Source: Clostridiales bacterium (GTDB lineage: Bacteria > Bacillota > Clostridia > Lachnospirales > Lachnospiraceae). From it: a DNA stretch of 5,493 nucleotides. The translations under genes were made by a program, and so were the position numbers. Below the pieces are notes generated by a model. The model ran no database searches and had not been told where the DNA came from. It was given only the letters and a program-made list of their open reading frames with translations. The DNA is taken from contig JAATEU010000172.1 of the NCBI GenBank assembly GCA_015655565.1, positions 1-5,493 of the forward strand, read 5' to 3'. Positions 1 to 5,493 of this stretch are shown here, in pieces. Within the stretch, counting starts at the first letter, position 1; each line of letters starts with the position of its first letter.

Positions 1-534
1 CTGTGTTGTTGAGGCAATGGAATACTCCGCCGCTTTTTCTCCGGTTAACATATAATTGAATAAGTCCGGCATTAAGAGCATTTTATCCGCACGCTCTAAT
101 ACCTCCGGCCTGTCCTCAACCACGGAAAGCAGCTGAAATGCAGTATTAAGCTCCATAAACTGATTACCTGTTATACTGTAAAACTCTGCCTTGGGAAGTT
201 TTTCAAAACTTTTATCAAGCATCCCCCGGGTACGCTTATCTCTGTAATGCACCGGGTTTTCCAGTAAATTCCCATTTTTATCAAGAAGGCCGAAATCAAC
301 ACCCCAGGTATCAATTCCGATGCTGTCGAATTCCGATTCGTGCTTCGCTTTTAATAATCCCTGCTTAATTTCATAAAACAGCCGGAGGACATCCCAGTAC
401 ATTGTACCGTTTAAAATAACCGGATCATTGGAAAACCGGTGGATTTCCTTTAACTGAACCGAGGTACCGTCATAACCGCCAAGCATAGCTCTTCCGCCGG
501 AAGCACCAAAATCAAATGCCAATACTTTTTTCAC
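1..534 (-). CDS. rhaB: RhaB-type FGGY sugar kinase, N-terminal part (rhamnulokinase or L-fuculokinase)
   Basis: This cytoplasmic FGGY-family kinase phosphorylates a deoxy-ketohexose at O1 with ATP. The first 178 residues are present; the gene runs off the left edge, so the C-terminal half with the family's catalytic Asp is not seen. Visible: the N-terminal phosphate-binding stretch FDFGASGGR (residues 7-15), EIHRF (30-34), the sugar-site signature GIDTWGVDFGLLD (73-85), YRDKRT (97-102) and LLMPDLFNYMLTG near 150-165. From memory these match E. coli RhaB closely, more than E. coli FucK. The start is GTG at 532-534, with AGGAGGA 7 nt upstream. The gene lies 12 nt after fucI in the same operon, so the physiological substrate is probably L-fuculose despite the RhaB-like sequence; this is inferred from context. 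The symbol reflects sequence family only; fucK may be the better functional name. Confidence 0.9.
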   Translation of the reverse strand, partial: MKKVLAFDFGASGGRAMLGGYDGTSVQLKEIHRFSNDPVILNGTMYWDVLRLFYEIKQGLLKAKHESEFDSIGIDTWGVDFGLLDKNGNLLENPVHYRDKRTRGMLDKSFEKLPKAEFYSITGNQFMELNTAFQLLSVVEDRPEVLERADKMLLMPDLFNYMLTGEKAAEYSIASTTQ

Positions 535-541
535 GGCAAAA

Positions 542-549
542 TCCTCCTA
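542..549 (-). promoter_or_regulatory. Kinase Shine-Dalgarno overlapping the fucI stop codon
   Basis: The minus strand reads TAGGAGGA, in which TAG (547-549) ends fucI and AGGAGGA (542-548) is a near-perfect ribosome binding site 7 nt before the GTG of the kinase. This arrangement fixes the GTG start and suggests translational coupling, with ribosomes ending fucI handing over to the kinase. It also indicates co-transcription. Confidence 0.85.
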
Positions 550-2340
550 TTTATAAAGTGGTCCGTAAGCCTCACAAGCCCTGTAATCCTGTCCTTCCTT
601 GTCCATACCAAAAGCATTCCAGGAGGCCGGTCTGAAAATCTTACCTTCCGGCACGTTATGCATACACACCGGTATTCTTAACATGGAACATAAAGTAATT
701 AAGTCTGCGCCGATATGACCATAACTGATGGCGCCATGATTCGCTCCCCAGTTGTTCATTACGTCATAAGCGGACTTAAATGCACCGGCATCTGTAAGTC
801 TTGGGGCAAACCAGGTACATGGCCAGGTATAATCGGTTCTTTTCCACAATTTATCCGATACTTCCTCCGGCAGGTTTACGGTATATCCTTCCACTAACTG
901 CACTACCGGACCTAATCCCTTAACAATATTCAAACGCATCATGGTAACCGGCATTTCACTTCTGGTTAAAAACCTGGAGGAATAGCCGCCGCCCCTGAAA
1001 TAGCCAATATCCGCCGCATTCCATGTAGTTGCGGCAAGGCAGGCCTTCTGGTCAGCTTCCGTCATTTCCCAGAAAGGCTTGATAATGCCGTTGCCCCCGG
1101 CATCCTTAACCTCACCGCAGGCATCAATGCAGGCCGCACCGGAATTAATTAGGTGAATAAAGCCTTTTGAAGCCTTTGCCACTCCTTCTAACTCATAACC
1201 GGTCGCTTTCTTTACCGCCTCCGGGCTCCAATAGGTTCTTACATCCGCAAAAATCTGGGCCGTATTGGTAAGCAATTTGCCAAATAACATGCCTGCCCCA
1301 TTCAAGGTATCATTTTCCGTTGCAAGGATATAAGGCTCTCTGGCTCCTTCCCAGTCAAAGGAGGAATTTAACATGGCTTCCGGAAAATCGCAGTTCGGAT
1401 AAAAGTCCGTCCACTGCCTTTGCCCCTGGAAACCTCCGGCAATGGCATTATGCCCTGTACTTTCTTCCTTTGCCTCTTTGGGCAGATTTGAATTGCCGTT
1501 ATATAAATCCTTAATGATGCACATCATCTTAACGACAAATTCCCAATCCTTTTCTTTTTGTTCCGGTGATTTTTGAATGTCGGCAGGATTCTTGTCAAAG
1601 CCTTCCGGACAATTTGCCTTCGCCCAGGCCAAAGCTTTTTCATATTCGGCTTTATCATAGATTTCTTCCATCATTCTGCGGATGATTTCCACCTCATCCA
1701 CGGATTCAATCCGCATTCCCAGATATTCTTCAAAAAATTCCGGATTAATAATGGAACCGGCGATTCCCATACAGATAGATCCGATCTGTAAATAGGATTT
1801 TCCTCGCATGGTAGCCGCCGCCACCGCCGCACGACCGAAACGCAGTAACTTTTCCCGTACATCCGCCGGAATCTCTGCATCATCCGCACTCTGTACATCA
1901 TGTCCGTAAATTCCAAAGGCAGGAAGGCCCTTTTGTGCATGTCCGGCTAAAACCGCCGCCAGATATACTGCTCCCGGTCTTTCTGTTCCGTTAAATCCCC
2001 AGACACCTTTAATTGTCATGGGATCCATATCCATGGTTTCCGAACCGTAACACCAGCATGGAGTTACCGTAATGGTAATATCCACGCCTGCTTTTTTAAA
2101 TTTATCCGCACAGGCTGCCGCCTCCGCCACACGTCCGATAGTAGTATCGGCAATAATAACCTTCACCGGTTCCCCATCGGAATATTTCAGGTTCTTAGTA
2201 AAAAGTTCTGCCGCTGCCTTTGCCATATTCAGTGTCTGTTCTTCCAGGGATTCCCTGACCTTTAGCACACCCCTGCGTCCATCAATAGTCGGTCTGATTC
2301 CGATTACCGGATAATCACCGATTAATCTGCTTTTTGCCAT
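547..2340 (-). CDS. fucI: L-fucose isomerase
   Basis: FucI is a cytoplasmic, Mn-dependent aldose-ketose isomerase that converts L-fucose to L-fuculose (also D-arabinose to D-ribulose), the first step of fucose catabolism. The protein is 597 residues, close to the 591 of E. coli FucI, and is collinear with it throughout as I recall that sequence. Conserved blocks include [10 protein letters not shown] (14-23), [12 protein letters not shown] (91-102), [16 protein letters not shown] (114-129), IYGHDVQ (144-150), RTYWSPEA (368-375), [12 protein letters not shown] (448-459), WGANHG (531-536) and the C-terminal [13 protein letters not shown]. The metal/catalytic residues known from E. coli (E337, D361, H528) correspond to E342, D366 and H535, all present. 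The start is ATG at 2338-2340, with GGAGGT 7 nt upstream. A 13-codon upstream extension from a TTG would run through the promoter and ribosome binding site and is rejected. The gene is first in an operon with the kinase and divergent from an AraC regulator. Confidence 0.97.
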   Translation of the reverse strand: MAKSRLIGDYPVIGIRPTIDGRRGVLKVRESLEEQTLNMAKAAAELFTKNLKYSDGEPVKVIIADTTIGRVAEAAACADKFKKAGVDITITVTPCWCYGSETMDMDPMTIKGVWGFNGTERPGAVYLAAVLAGHAQKGLPAFGIYGHDVQSADDAEIPADVREKLLRFGRAAVAAATMRGKSYLQIGSICMGIAGSIINPEFFEEYLGMRIESVDEVEIIRRMMEEIYDKAEYEKALAWAKANCPEGFDKNPADIQKSPEQKEKDWEFVVKMMCIIKDLYNGNSNLPKEAKEESTGHNAIAGGFQGQRQWTDFYPNCDFPEAMLNSSFDWEGAREPYILATENDTLNGAGMLFGKLLTNTAQIFADVRTYWSPEAVKKATGYELEGVAKASKGFIHLINSGAACIDACGEVKDAGGNGIIKPFWEMTEADQKACLAATTWNAADIGYFRGGGYSSRFLTRSEMPVTMMRLNIVKGLGPVVQLVEGYTVNLPEEVSDKLWKRTDYTWPCTWFAPRLTDAGAFKSAYDVMNNWGANHGAISYGHIGADLITLCSMLRIPVCMHNVPEGKIFRPASWNAFGMDKEGQDYRACEAYGPLYK

Positions 2341-2365
2341 TTTACATACCTCCGTTAAAATAATA

Positions 2366-2394
2366 ATTATAATCTCCAAAGTTCCATATCTTAT
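2366..2394 (-). promoter_or_regulatory. Putative fucI promoter (strong -10, weak -35)
   Basis: On the minus strand a perfect TATAAT lies at 2366-2371. At 17-nt spacing the -35 position (2389-2394) reads ATAAGA, a poor match to TTGACA. The predicted start near 2359 would give a leader of about 19 nt, just including the GGAGGT ribosome binding site. A good -10 with a bad -35 is typical of a promoter that needs an activator, which fits the divergent AraC gene. The assignment is from sequence alone. Confidence 0.5.
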
Positions 2395-2404
2395 TAAAGT
2401 TTCC
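2378..2404 (-). repeat. Direct repeat AAAGTT(T)CC, candidate AraC-family operator
   Basis: On the plus strand AAAGTTCC (2378-2385) recurs as AAAGTTTCC (2396-2404), offset by 18 nt and in the same orientation. On the minus strand these read GGAACTTT and GGAAACTTT. AraC-family proteins usually bind two directly repeated half-sites, often reaching the -35 of the activated promoter. This pair flanks the weak -35 of fucI, between that gene and the regulator. The repeat is seen directly; its role as an operator is inference. Confidence 0.4.
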
Positions 2405-2422
2405 CTCTATTTTAATATACTA

Positions 2423-2452
2423 TTGAAAAGCCGGTATTACTTGTGTTATAAT
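2423..2452 (+). promoter_or_regulatory. Promoter of the AraC-family regulator (extended -10)
   Basis: TTGAAA (2423-2428) and TATAAT (2447-2452) are separated by 18 nt. A TG one base before the -10 (2444-2445) makes an extended -10, TGTTATAAT. Transcription would begin near 2459, about 30 nt ahead of the regulator's start codon. This is a good sigma-A-type promoter that should not need an activator. Confidence 0.7.
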
Positions 2453-2468
2453 AGCAAAAAATATAACA
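2444..2468. repeat. Inverted repeat TGTTATA-N11-TATAACA over the regulator's -10
   Basis: Perfect 7-bp arms lie at 2444-2450 and 2462-2468 with an 11-nt spacer. The left arm covers part of the extended -10, and the right arm lies just after the expected transcription start. That is where a repressor would act, so it could be an autoregulatory or other operator. The arms are AT-rich and short, so chance cannot be excluded. Confidence 0.3.
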
Positions 2469-2490
2469 ATATTCACATTGATGGAGGCTT

Positions 2491-3360
2491 ATGCAATACA
2501 TTGACTATAATGAAGGAAAAATACGCGGCTCCTTTGATTTCCCTATAGAGTTCTACCATATTGACAGCCAGCACCCCCAATATGCCATGCCCTATCACTG
2601 GCATGTAGAATATGAAATTATTCGTATTTTAGAAGGTACATTTATAATTTCCCTGGACGAAAAGGAATTCCGGGCAGAACAAGGAGACATCATTTTTATC
2701 AACAGCGGCACCCTTCATGCCGGAATACCTGAGAACTGCATATATGAATGTATCGTATTTGATATGAAGATGTTAATGAATAAAGACAGTGTCTGTCAGA
2801 AATATATAAAGGAAATCATGAGCCATGCCATAAATATAAAAGAATATTTTCCGGAAGGCTTAACGGAACTTCATAGAACGGCCTGGCAGTTATTTGATGT
2901 CTTAGACAGGAAAAGCTCTGGCTACCAATTAATAACACAAGGCTGTCTTTATCAACTGTTAGGCAATATTCTGGAAAATGGCGATTATGTGACGGATTCC
3001 TTGCAAACACAGCAAAACCACAGAAGAATTCTGCAATTAAAACAGGCTTTGGAAGTGATTGAAAGTTCCTACTCCTCCGTTATTACTCTGGAGCAGTTAT
3101 CCAAAGCAGCGGGTATGTCGCCAAAATATTTCTGCCGCTTCTTTCAGGAAATGACCCATAAAAGTCCCATTGATTATTTAAACTATTACAGAATTGAACG
3201 TGCCTGTTACCAATTGCTTAATACAGACACGTCCATAACTGATATTTCCTTTAATTGCGGTTTTAATGATTTAAGTTATTTCATTAAAGCTTTTAAAAAA
3301 TATAAAGGTATTACACCTGCGAAGTACCGGAAATTTAATTTCACTTATTTAACCATATAA
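2491..3360 (+). CDS. AraC-family transcriptional regulator (cupin plus two HTH)
   Basis: This 289-residue DNA-binding regulator probably senses a sugar and controls the divergent fucI-kinase operon. The N-terminal AraC-type cupin (about 15-95) shows the HWH...E metal/ligand-type motif at H36, H38 and E42, with H76 on a later strand and a GDIIFI turn at 65-70. A linker of roughly 100-180 leads to the C-terminal AraC DNA-binding domain. Its first HTH is near 199-220 (LEQLSKAAGMSPKYFCRFF) and its second near 249-270 (ITDISFNCGFNDLSYFIKAFKK), followed by the family signature KGITPAKYRK. The ATG at 2491 is forced by an in-frame TGA at 2479-2481; GGAGG at 2483-2487 is only 3 nt away, an unusually tight spacing. 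No terminator is visible behind the stop. The fucose-regulator role is inferred from divergent placement, and the effector is unknown. Confidence 0.93.
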   Translation: MQYIDYNEGKIRGSFDFPIEFYHIDSQHPQYAMPYHWHVEYEIIRILEGTFIISLDEKEFRAEQGDIIFINSGTLHAGIPENCIYECIVFDMKMLMNKDSVCQKYIKEIMSHAINIKEYFPEGLTELHRTAWQLFDVLDRKSSGYQLITQGCLYQLLGNILENGDYVTDSLQTQQNHRRILQLKQALEVIESSYSSVITLEQLSKAAGMSPKYFCRFFQEMTHKSPIDYLNYYRIERACYQLLNTDTSITDISFNCGFNDLSYFIKAFKKYKGITPAKYRKFNFTYLTI

Positions 3361-3368
3361 TAATATTT

Positions 3369-4040
3369 TCAATGAGGATACTGCTTAGTACTTAAACTCT
3401 GCAAATAATTCATCACGCCAAATAAAGATTCAAATTTACCATATAACAGCTTCTTCAAATCTTTTGCAGGCTCAATTAAATCCGGAACCATTATCGGCTT
3501 CAGCCCGGCATGAAATGCGGATTTTAATCCATTTGGGGAATCTTCTATTGCAATACATAATTCAGGTAAAGAACCTAATTTCCTGCAGGCCGTTAAATAA
3601 ATCTCAGGATCCGGTTTCCCGTGTCTAACCATATCGCCGGTTACAATAATTTCAAAATAGTTTATAATTCCGGCTTCTTCAAGGTATTCCACCGCACTTG
3701 CCTTATTGGTTGAAGTTGCTAAGGCTATCTTATAATGATTGTCCTGCAGGAACTTAAGTAATTCAAATACACCGGGTTTTATTGGCAGCCCTTCTGTTTC
3801 TATTGTCTTATGAAACAGTTGTGAAGTACGTTTCATAAACTCTTCATATGGGAATTCTTTTCCATATTGATTCATAAAGAATTGCCTGGTATCCTTGGAA
3901 TTTAATCCCACACATCCGGCTGCCACAATACCCATATCCGGAATGTCCATTTCTTTTCCAGCCTGATACCAGGCATCCGTACAAACTCTTTCCGTATCAA
4001 AAAGTACGCCATCCATATAAAATACAACGCTTTCTATCAT
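3369..4040 (-). CDS. HAD-superfamily hydrolase (beta-phosphoglucomutase/phosphatase-like) lacking the nucleophile Asp
   Basis: This is a 223-residue cytoplasmic HAD subfamily I protein with a helical cap (about residues 16-85), related to beta-phosphoglucomutases and small phospho-sugar phosphatases. Motif I reads VVFYMDGVLFDTE (5-17): the acid/base Asp (D10) is present but the nucleophile position is Tyr8, codon TAT at 4017-4019, one base from GAT. Motif II is ALATST (106-111), motif III lysine is K142 in GKPDPEIY, and motif IV is AIEDSPNG (164-171, E166 D167). The frame is intact, so apart from Tyr8 it looks like a maintained enzyme. As read, phosphotransfer should be abolished. I chose the ATG at 4038-4040 because GGAG lies 6 nt upstream; the ATG 12 codons earlier has no ribosome binding site. 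It is convergent with the AraC gene (8 nt apart) and downstream of cysN. Substrate unknown; a base-call error is possible. Confidence 0.85.
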   Translation of the reverse strand: MIESVVFYMDGVLFDTERVCTDAWYQAGKEMDIPDMGIVAAGCVGLNSKDTRQFFMNQYGKEFPYEEFMKRTSQLFHKTIETEGLPIKPGVFELLKFLQDNHYKIALATSTNKASAVEYLEEAGIINYFEIIVTGDMVRHGKPDPEIYLTACRKLGSLPELCIAIEDSPNGLKSAFHAGLKPIMVPDLIEPAKDLKKLLYGKFESLFGVMNYLQSLSTKQYPH

Positions 4041-4317
4041 AGAGAACTCCATTTCATATAATATTAATTTTTTCATAACGATTCAGTCGCTGTCTCTTCC
4101 ACACTATTTTCATACGCTTTTCATGAAAATGCGGGTCAGGCGGCGCAGCAAATGTGTTTTTACTTGTTTTGTGTTCATCAAAAACAACTTTAAACCGGCG
4201 CGGCTGAATATGCAAATATTTTATCACATAAAATGAAAAAAATCGATACCGGATTTCACCATTTTCCATACCTGGAAGTAAATTGCCGGAATTTACAGAA
4301 GCCTGATTGATACCCAT
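4041..4317. other. Gap between cysN and the HAD gene; no convincing gene
   Basis: This stretch of 277 nt holds the HAD gene's GGAG ribosome binding site (4047-4050, minus strand) and a perfect 12-bp palindrome TTTTCATGAAAA (4118-4129) flanked by CGC and GCG. It also has an AT-rich 7-bp inverted repeat (TTGTTTT 4164-4170, AAAACAA 4181-4187). An 87-codon minus-strand frame spans 4054-4317, with its ATG directly abutting the cysN stop, but it has no ribosome binding site and I recognise no family in it. On the minus strand TGATAAAAT, near 4218-4226, resembles an extended -10 but lacks a clear -35. No rho-independent terminator for cysN is apparent. Confidence 0.5.
4118..4129. repeat. 12-bp palindrome TTTTCATGAAAA
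   Basis: A perfect 12-bp palindrome, extended by CGC (4115-4117) and GCG (4131-4133) with one unpaired base. No T-run follows in either direction, so it does not look like an intrinsic terminator. It could be a dimeric regulator site upstream of the HAD gene, but nothing else supports that. Confidence 0.3.
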
Positions 4318-5493
4318 TTATATATTATATTCAATCCCATAGACAGAATCCTCGTTAAATTTTATATGCTTATATTGATCCAGAGAAAACCATTGGTTGG
4401 AAAATTCAACATCCCTGGTTATATTTTCAGGTTTATCATTACGTTCCTTCATTAATTGTTCAAACTGTTCCTTATTATTTATCCGGATGCCAAAACCCCT
4501 GGCATTGATTAAAGGCAGATTGTCATAGGTATAGTTCTCAAGGGGAAGGATGTCTTCCACTGTTTTATTCCGTATTTTTACCACAACACCATCACGGATG
4601 CCGATAATATGAAAGGAATCCGGATAAGCATAGGTATCACCGGCCGTAGAAATCTCATCTCCCACATAATATAGCTTATTATCAGTCTGAACATTTTTAA
4701 TGCTGCTATCCCCCACACTGTAATAATATTCTTCAAAAATCCTGCTGTTTAAATATAAGTCTTCTTTAATAAAGCCGCCCTTTAAATTAACAGCCTGCTC
4801 TGCTTTTGAAATAATACCGCCGCCCGCCACATCATATCCGTCAACAATAACAAAGCGCCCGGTTGCCTTACTGTGCCTGAATTCATCAAAAGCTACCGGC
4901 TCCTTTGTTTCCACAATAATTTCCGCAACATCATTTATTTTTACCCGCACAGCCTTCTCTTCGCCGGATAAGGTACTGGCATCAATTACTTTCAGGATGG
5001 ATTTAATCTCTGCTTCCACTTCGGCCGTTGCCAGCTTAATTTTATACTTCTTGCCGATGACCAGATCATTTTTTCCCATCCAGAATACATTGGCACGGAA
5101 TCGGTTGGAAACCACGGGTATGGCGTCCTTATGGCTGATAATCTCGCCGCGTTTATTAAAAAATTCATCTTCCACGGTGATTCCCACCGATTGTCCGGCA
5201 GATACTACCTCCGTCTGATCTTTTGGGGCCCAGGTTTCTATTGTTTTTACTCTGGTGGTTTTATTGCCGGGGGAAATATGGATTTCATCGCCTGCTTTCA
5301 GGGTTCCTGCTTCAACTCTGCCTACAATGATTCTTCTGCTGTCAAATTTATAGACGTCCTGAATCGGAAAACGAAGGGGCTTGTAGGATATATCTTTATC
5401 TTTTGGTATCTCATCAATGGCTTCCAATATTGGTTTTCCCTGATACCAGGACATTTTATCCGAATAACTTGCGATATTTTCACCATAAAAACC
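4318..5493 (-). CDS. cysN: Sulfate adenylyltransferase large subunit CysN (GTPase), C-terminal part with an unusual tail
   Basis: CysN is the GTPase subunit that, with CysD, makes adenosine 5'-phosphosulfate from sulfate and ATP in the cytoplasm. The last 391 codons are here. The frame stays open to the right edge, and residues before the first internal Met (GFYGENIASYSDKMSWYQGK) match the CysN segment joining the G domain to domain II, so that Met is not the start. The GTP-binding motifs are off the window. Domain II shows RFPIQDVYKFD (41-51), GRVEAGTLKAGDEI (58-71) and TRVKTIETW (80-88). Domain III shows NRFRANVFWM (130-139), KLATAEVEAEI (153-163), VIDAST (169-174) and GRFVIVDGYDVAGGGII (212-228). 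E. coli-type CysN ends soon after this point, but here about 160 more residues follow. They contain no Walker A (GxxGSGKST), so this is not a CysC/NodQ fusion. I do not recognise the tail. cysD is expected upstream, beyond the right edge. Confidence 0.9.
   Translation of the reverse strand, partial: GFYGENIASYSDKMSWYQGKPILEAIDEIPKDKDISYKPLRFPIQDVYKFDSRRIIVGRVEAGTLKAGDEIHISPGNKTTRVKTIETWAPKDQTEVVSAGQSVGITVEDEFFNKRGEIISHKDAIPVVSNRFRANVFWMGKNDLVIGKKYKIKLATAEVEAEIKSILKVIDASTLSGEEKAVRVKINDVAEIIVETKEPVAFDEFRHSKATGRFVIVDGYDVAGGGIISKAEQAVNLKGGFIKEDLYLNSRIFEEYYYSVGDSSIKNVQTDNKLYYVGDEISTAGDTYAYPDSFHIIGIRDGVVVKIRNKTVEDILPLENYTYDNLPLINARGFGIRINNKEQFEQLMKERNDKPENITRDVEFSNQWFSLDQYKHIKFNEDSVYGIEYNI

Noticed and set aside
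715..2314. Plus-strand and alternative-frame open frames inside fucI
   Set aside because: These are shadows of a strongly conserved fucI. None has a ribosome binding site or a recognisable protein.
2341..2379. Thirteen-codon N-terminal extension of fucI from a TTG codon
   Set aside because: It would translate through the GGAGGT ribosome binding site and the putative -10. The ATG at 2338-2340 has ideal spacing, and the extension (a run of Ile) has no counterpart in FucI.
2341..2490. CcpA cre site in the fucI-araC intergenic region
   Set aside because: I scanned for the TGWAANCGNTNWCA pattern on both strands and found no acceptable match. The segment around 2423-2438 lacks the central CG at the right spacing.
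3330..3342. GAAAT-TTA-ATTTC hairpin near the end of the AraC gene as a terminator
   Set aside because: It is a 5-bp AT-only stem inside the coding region without a following T-run, too weak for an intrinsic terminator.
4041..4076. Twelve-codon longer start for the HAD gene
   Set aside because: There is no ribosome binding site before 4076, whereas GGAG sits 6 nt before the ATG at 4038-4040. Starting there places the motif I nucleophile position at residue 8, as in beta-phosphoglucomutase.
4054..4317. IS66-type transposase remnant in the gap
   Set aside because: A short stretch (HIQPRRFKVVFDEH) loosely recalls IS66 N-terminal segments, but there are no terminal repeats, no target duplication and no further similarity I can support.
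4997..5218. Plus-strand open frame opposite cysN
   Set aside because: It is antisense to conserved CysN domain II/III coding sequence and has no start signal or family resemblance.
5452..5454. ATG as the true start of the cysN-like gene
   Set aside because: The frame is open through to the right edge, and the 13 upstream codons encode GFYGENIASYSDK, which fits the CysN linker before MxWYxG. The gene is therefore 5'-truncated by the window.

Overview
The window looks like chromosomal DNA from an anaerobic Firmicute, most likely a Lachnospiraceae/Clostridia relative. The grounds are moderately AT-rich sequence, strong AGGAGG-type ribosome binding sites, textbook TATAAT boxes, and the protein style of the HAD and AraC genes. 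This is judged by eye, not by database search. Five real protein genes are visible and two run off the edges. No RNA genes, CRISPR arrays or complete mobile elements were seen.

Left part (1-2490): an L-fucose catabolism module. On the minus strand, fucI (L-fucose isomerase, 547-2340) is followed 12 nt later by a RhaB-type FGGY sugar kinase (1-534, cut by the left edge). The kinase's Shine-Dalgarno overlaps the fucI stop codon. A 150-nt divergent region then separates fucI from an AraC-family regulator on the plus strand (2491-3360). This region holds a good constitutive-looking promoter for the regulator. For fucI it holds a perfect -10 with a poor -35, preceded by a spaced direct repeat. The simplest reading is a sugar-responsive AraC activator controlling the divergent fucose operon. 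FucI converts L-fucose to L-fuculose, and the kinase would make L-fuculose 1-phosphate for an aldolase expected beyond the left edge.

Middle (3369-4040): a minus-strand HAD-superfamily hydrolase of the beta-phosphoglucomutase/phosphatase type, convergent with the regulator and only 8 nt from it. All HAD motifs are recognisable, but the catalytic nucleophile Asp of motif I is Tyr (codon TAT for the expected GAT). This is the most striking oddity of the window.

Right part (4041-5493): a 277-nt gap with no convincing gene, then the C-terminal 391 codons of a minus-strand CysN-type GTPase (sulfate adenylyltransferase large subunit), cut by the right edge. After the normal end of the EF-Tu-like domains this CysN carries about 160 further residues. 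They are not the APS-kinase (CysC) domain known from CysNC/NodQ fusions, and I do not recognise them. Nothing here amounts to a demonstrated new system. The dead-looking HAD enzyme, the CysN tail and the candidate fucose operator are the leads worth following.
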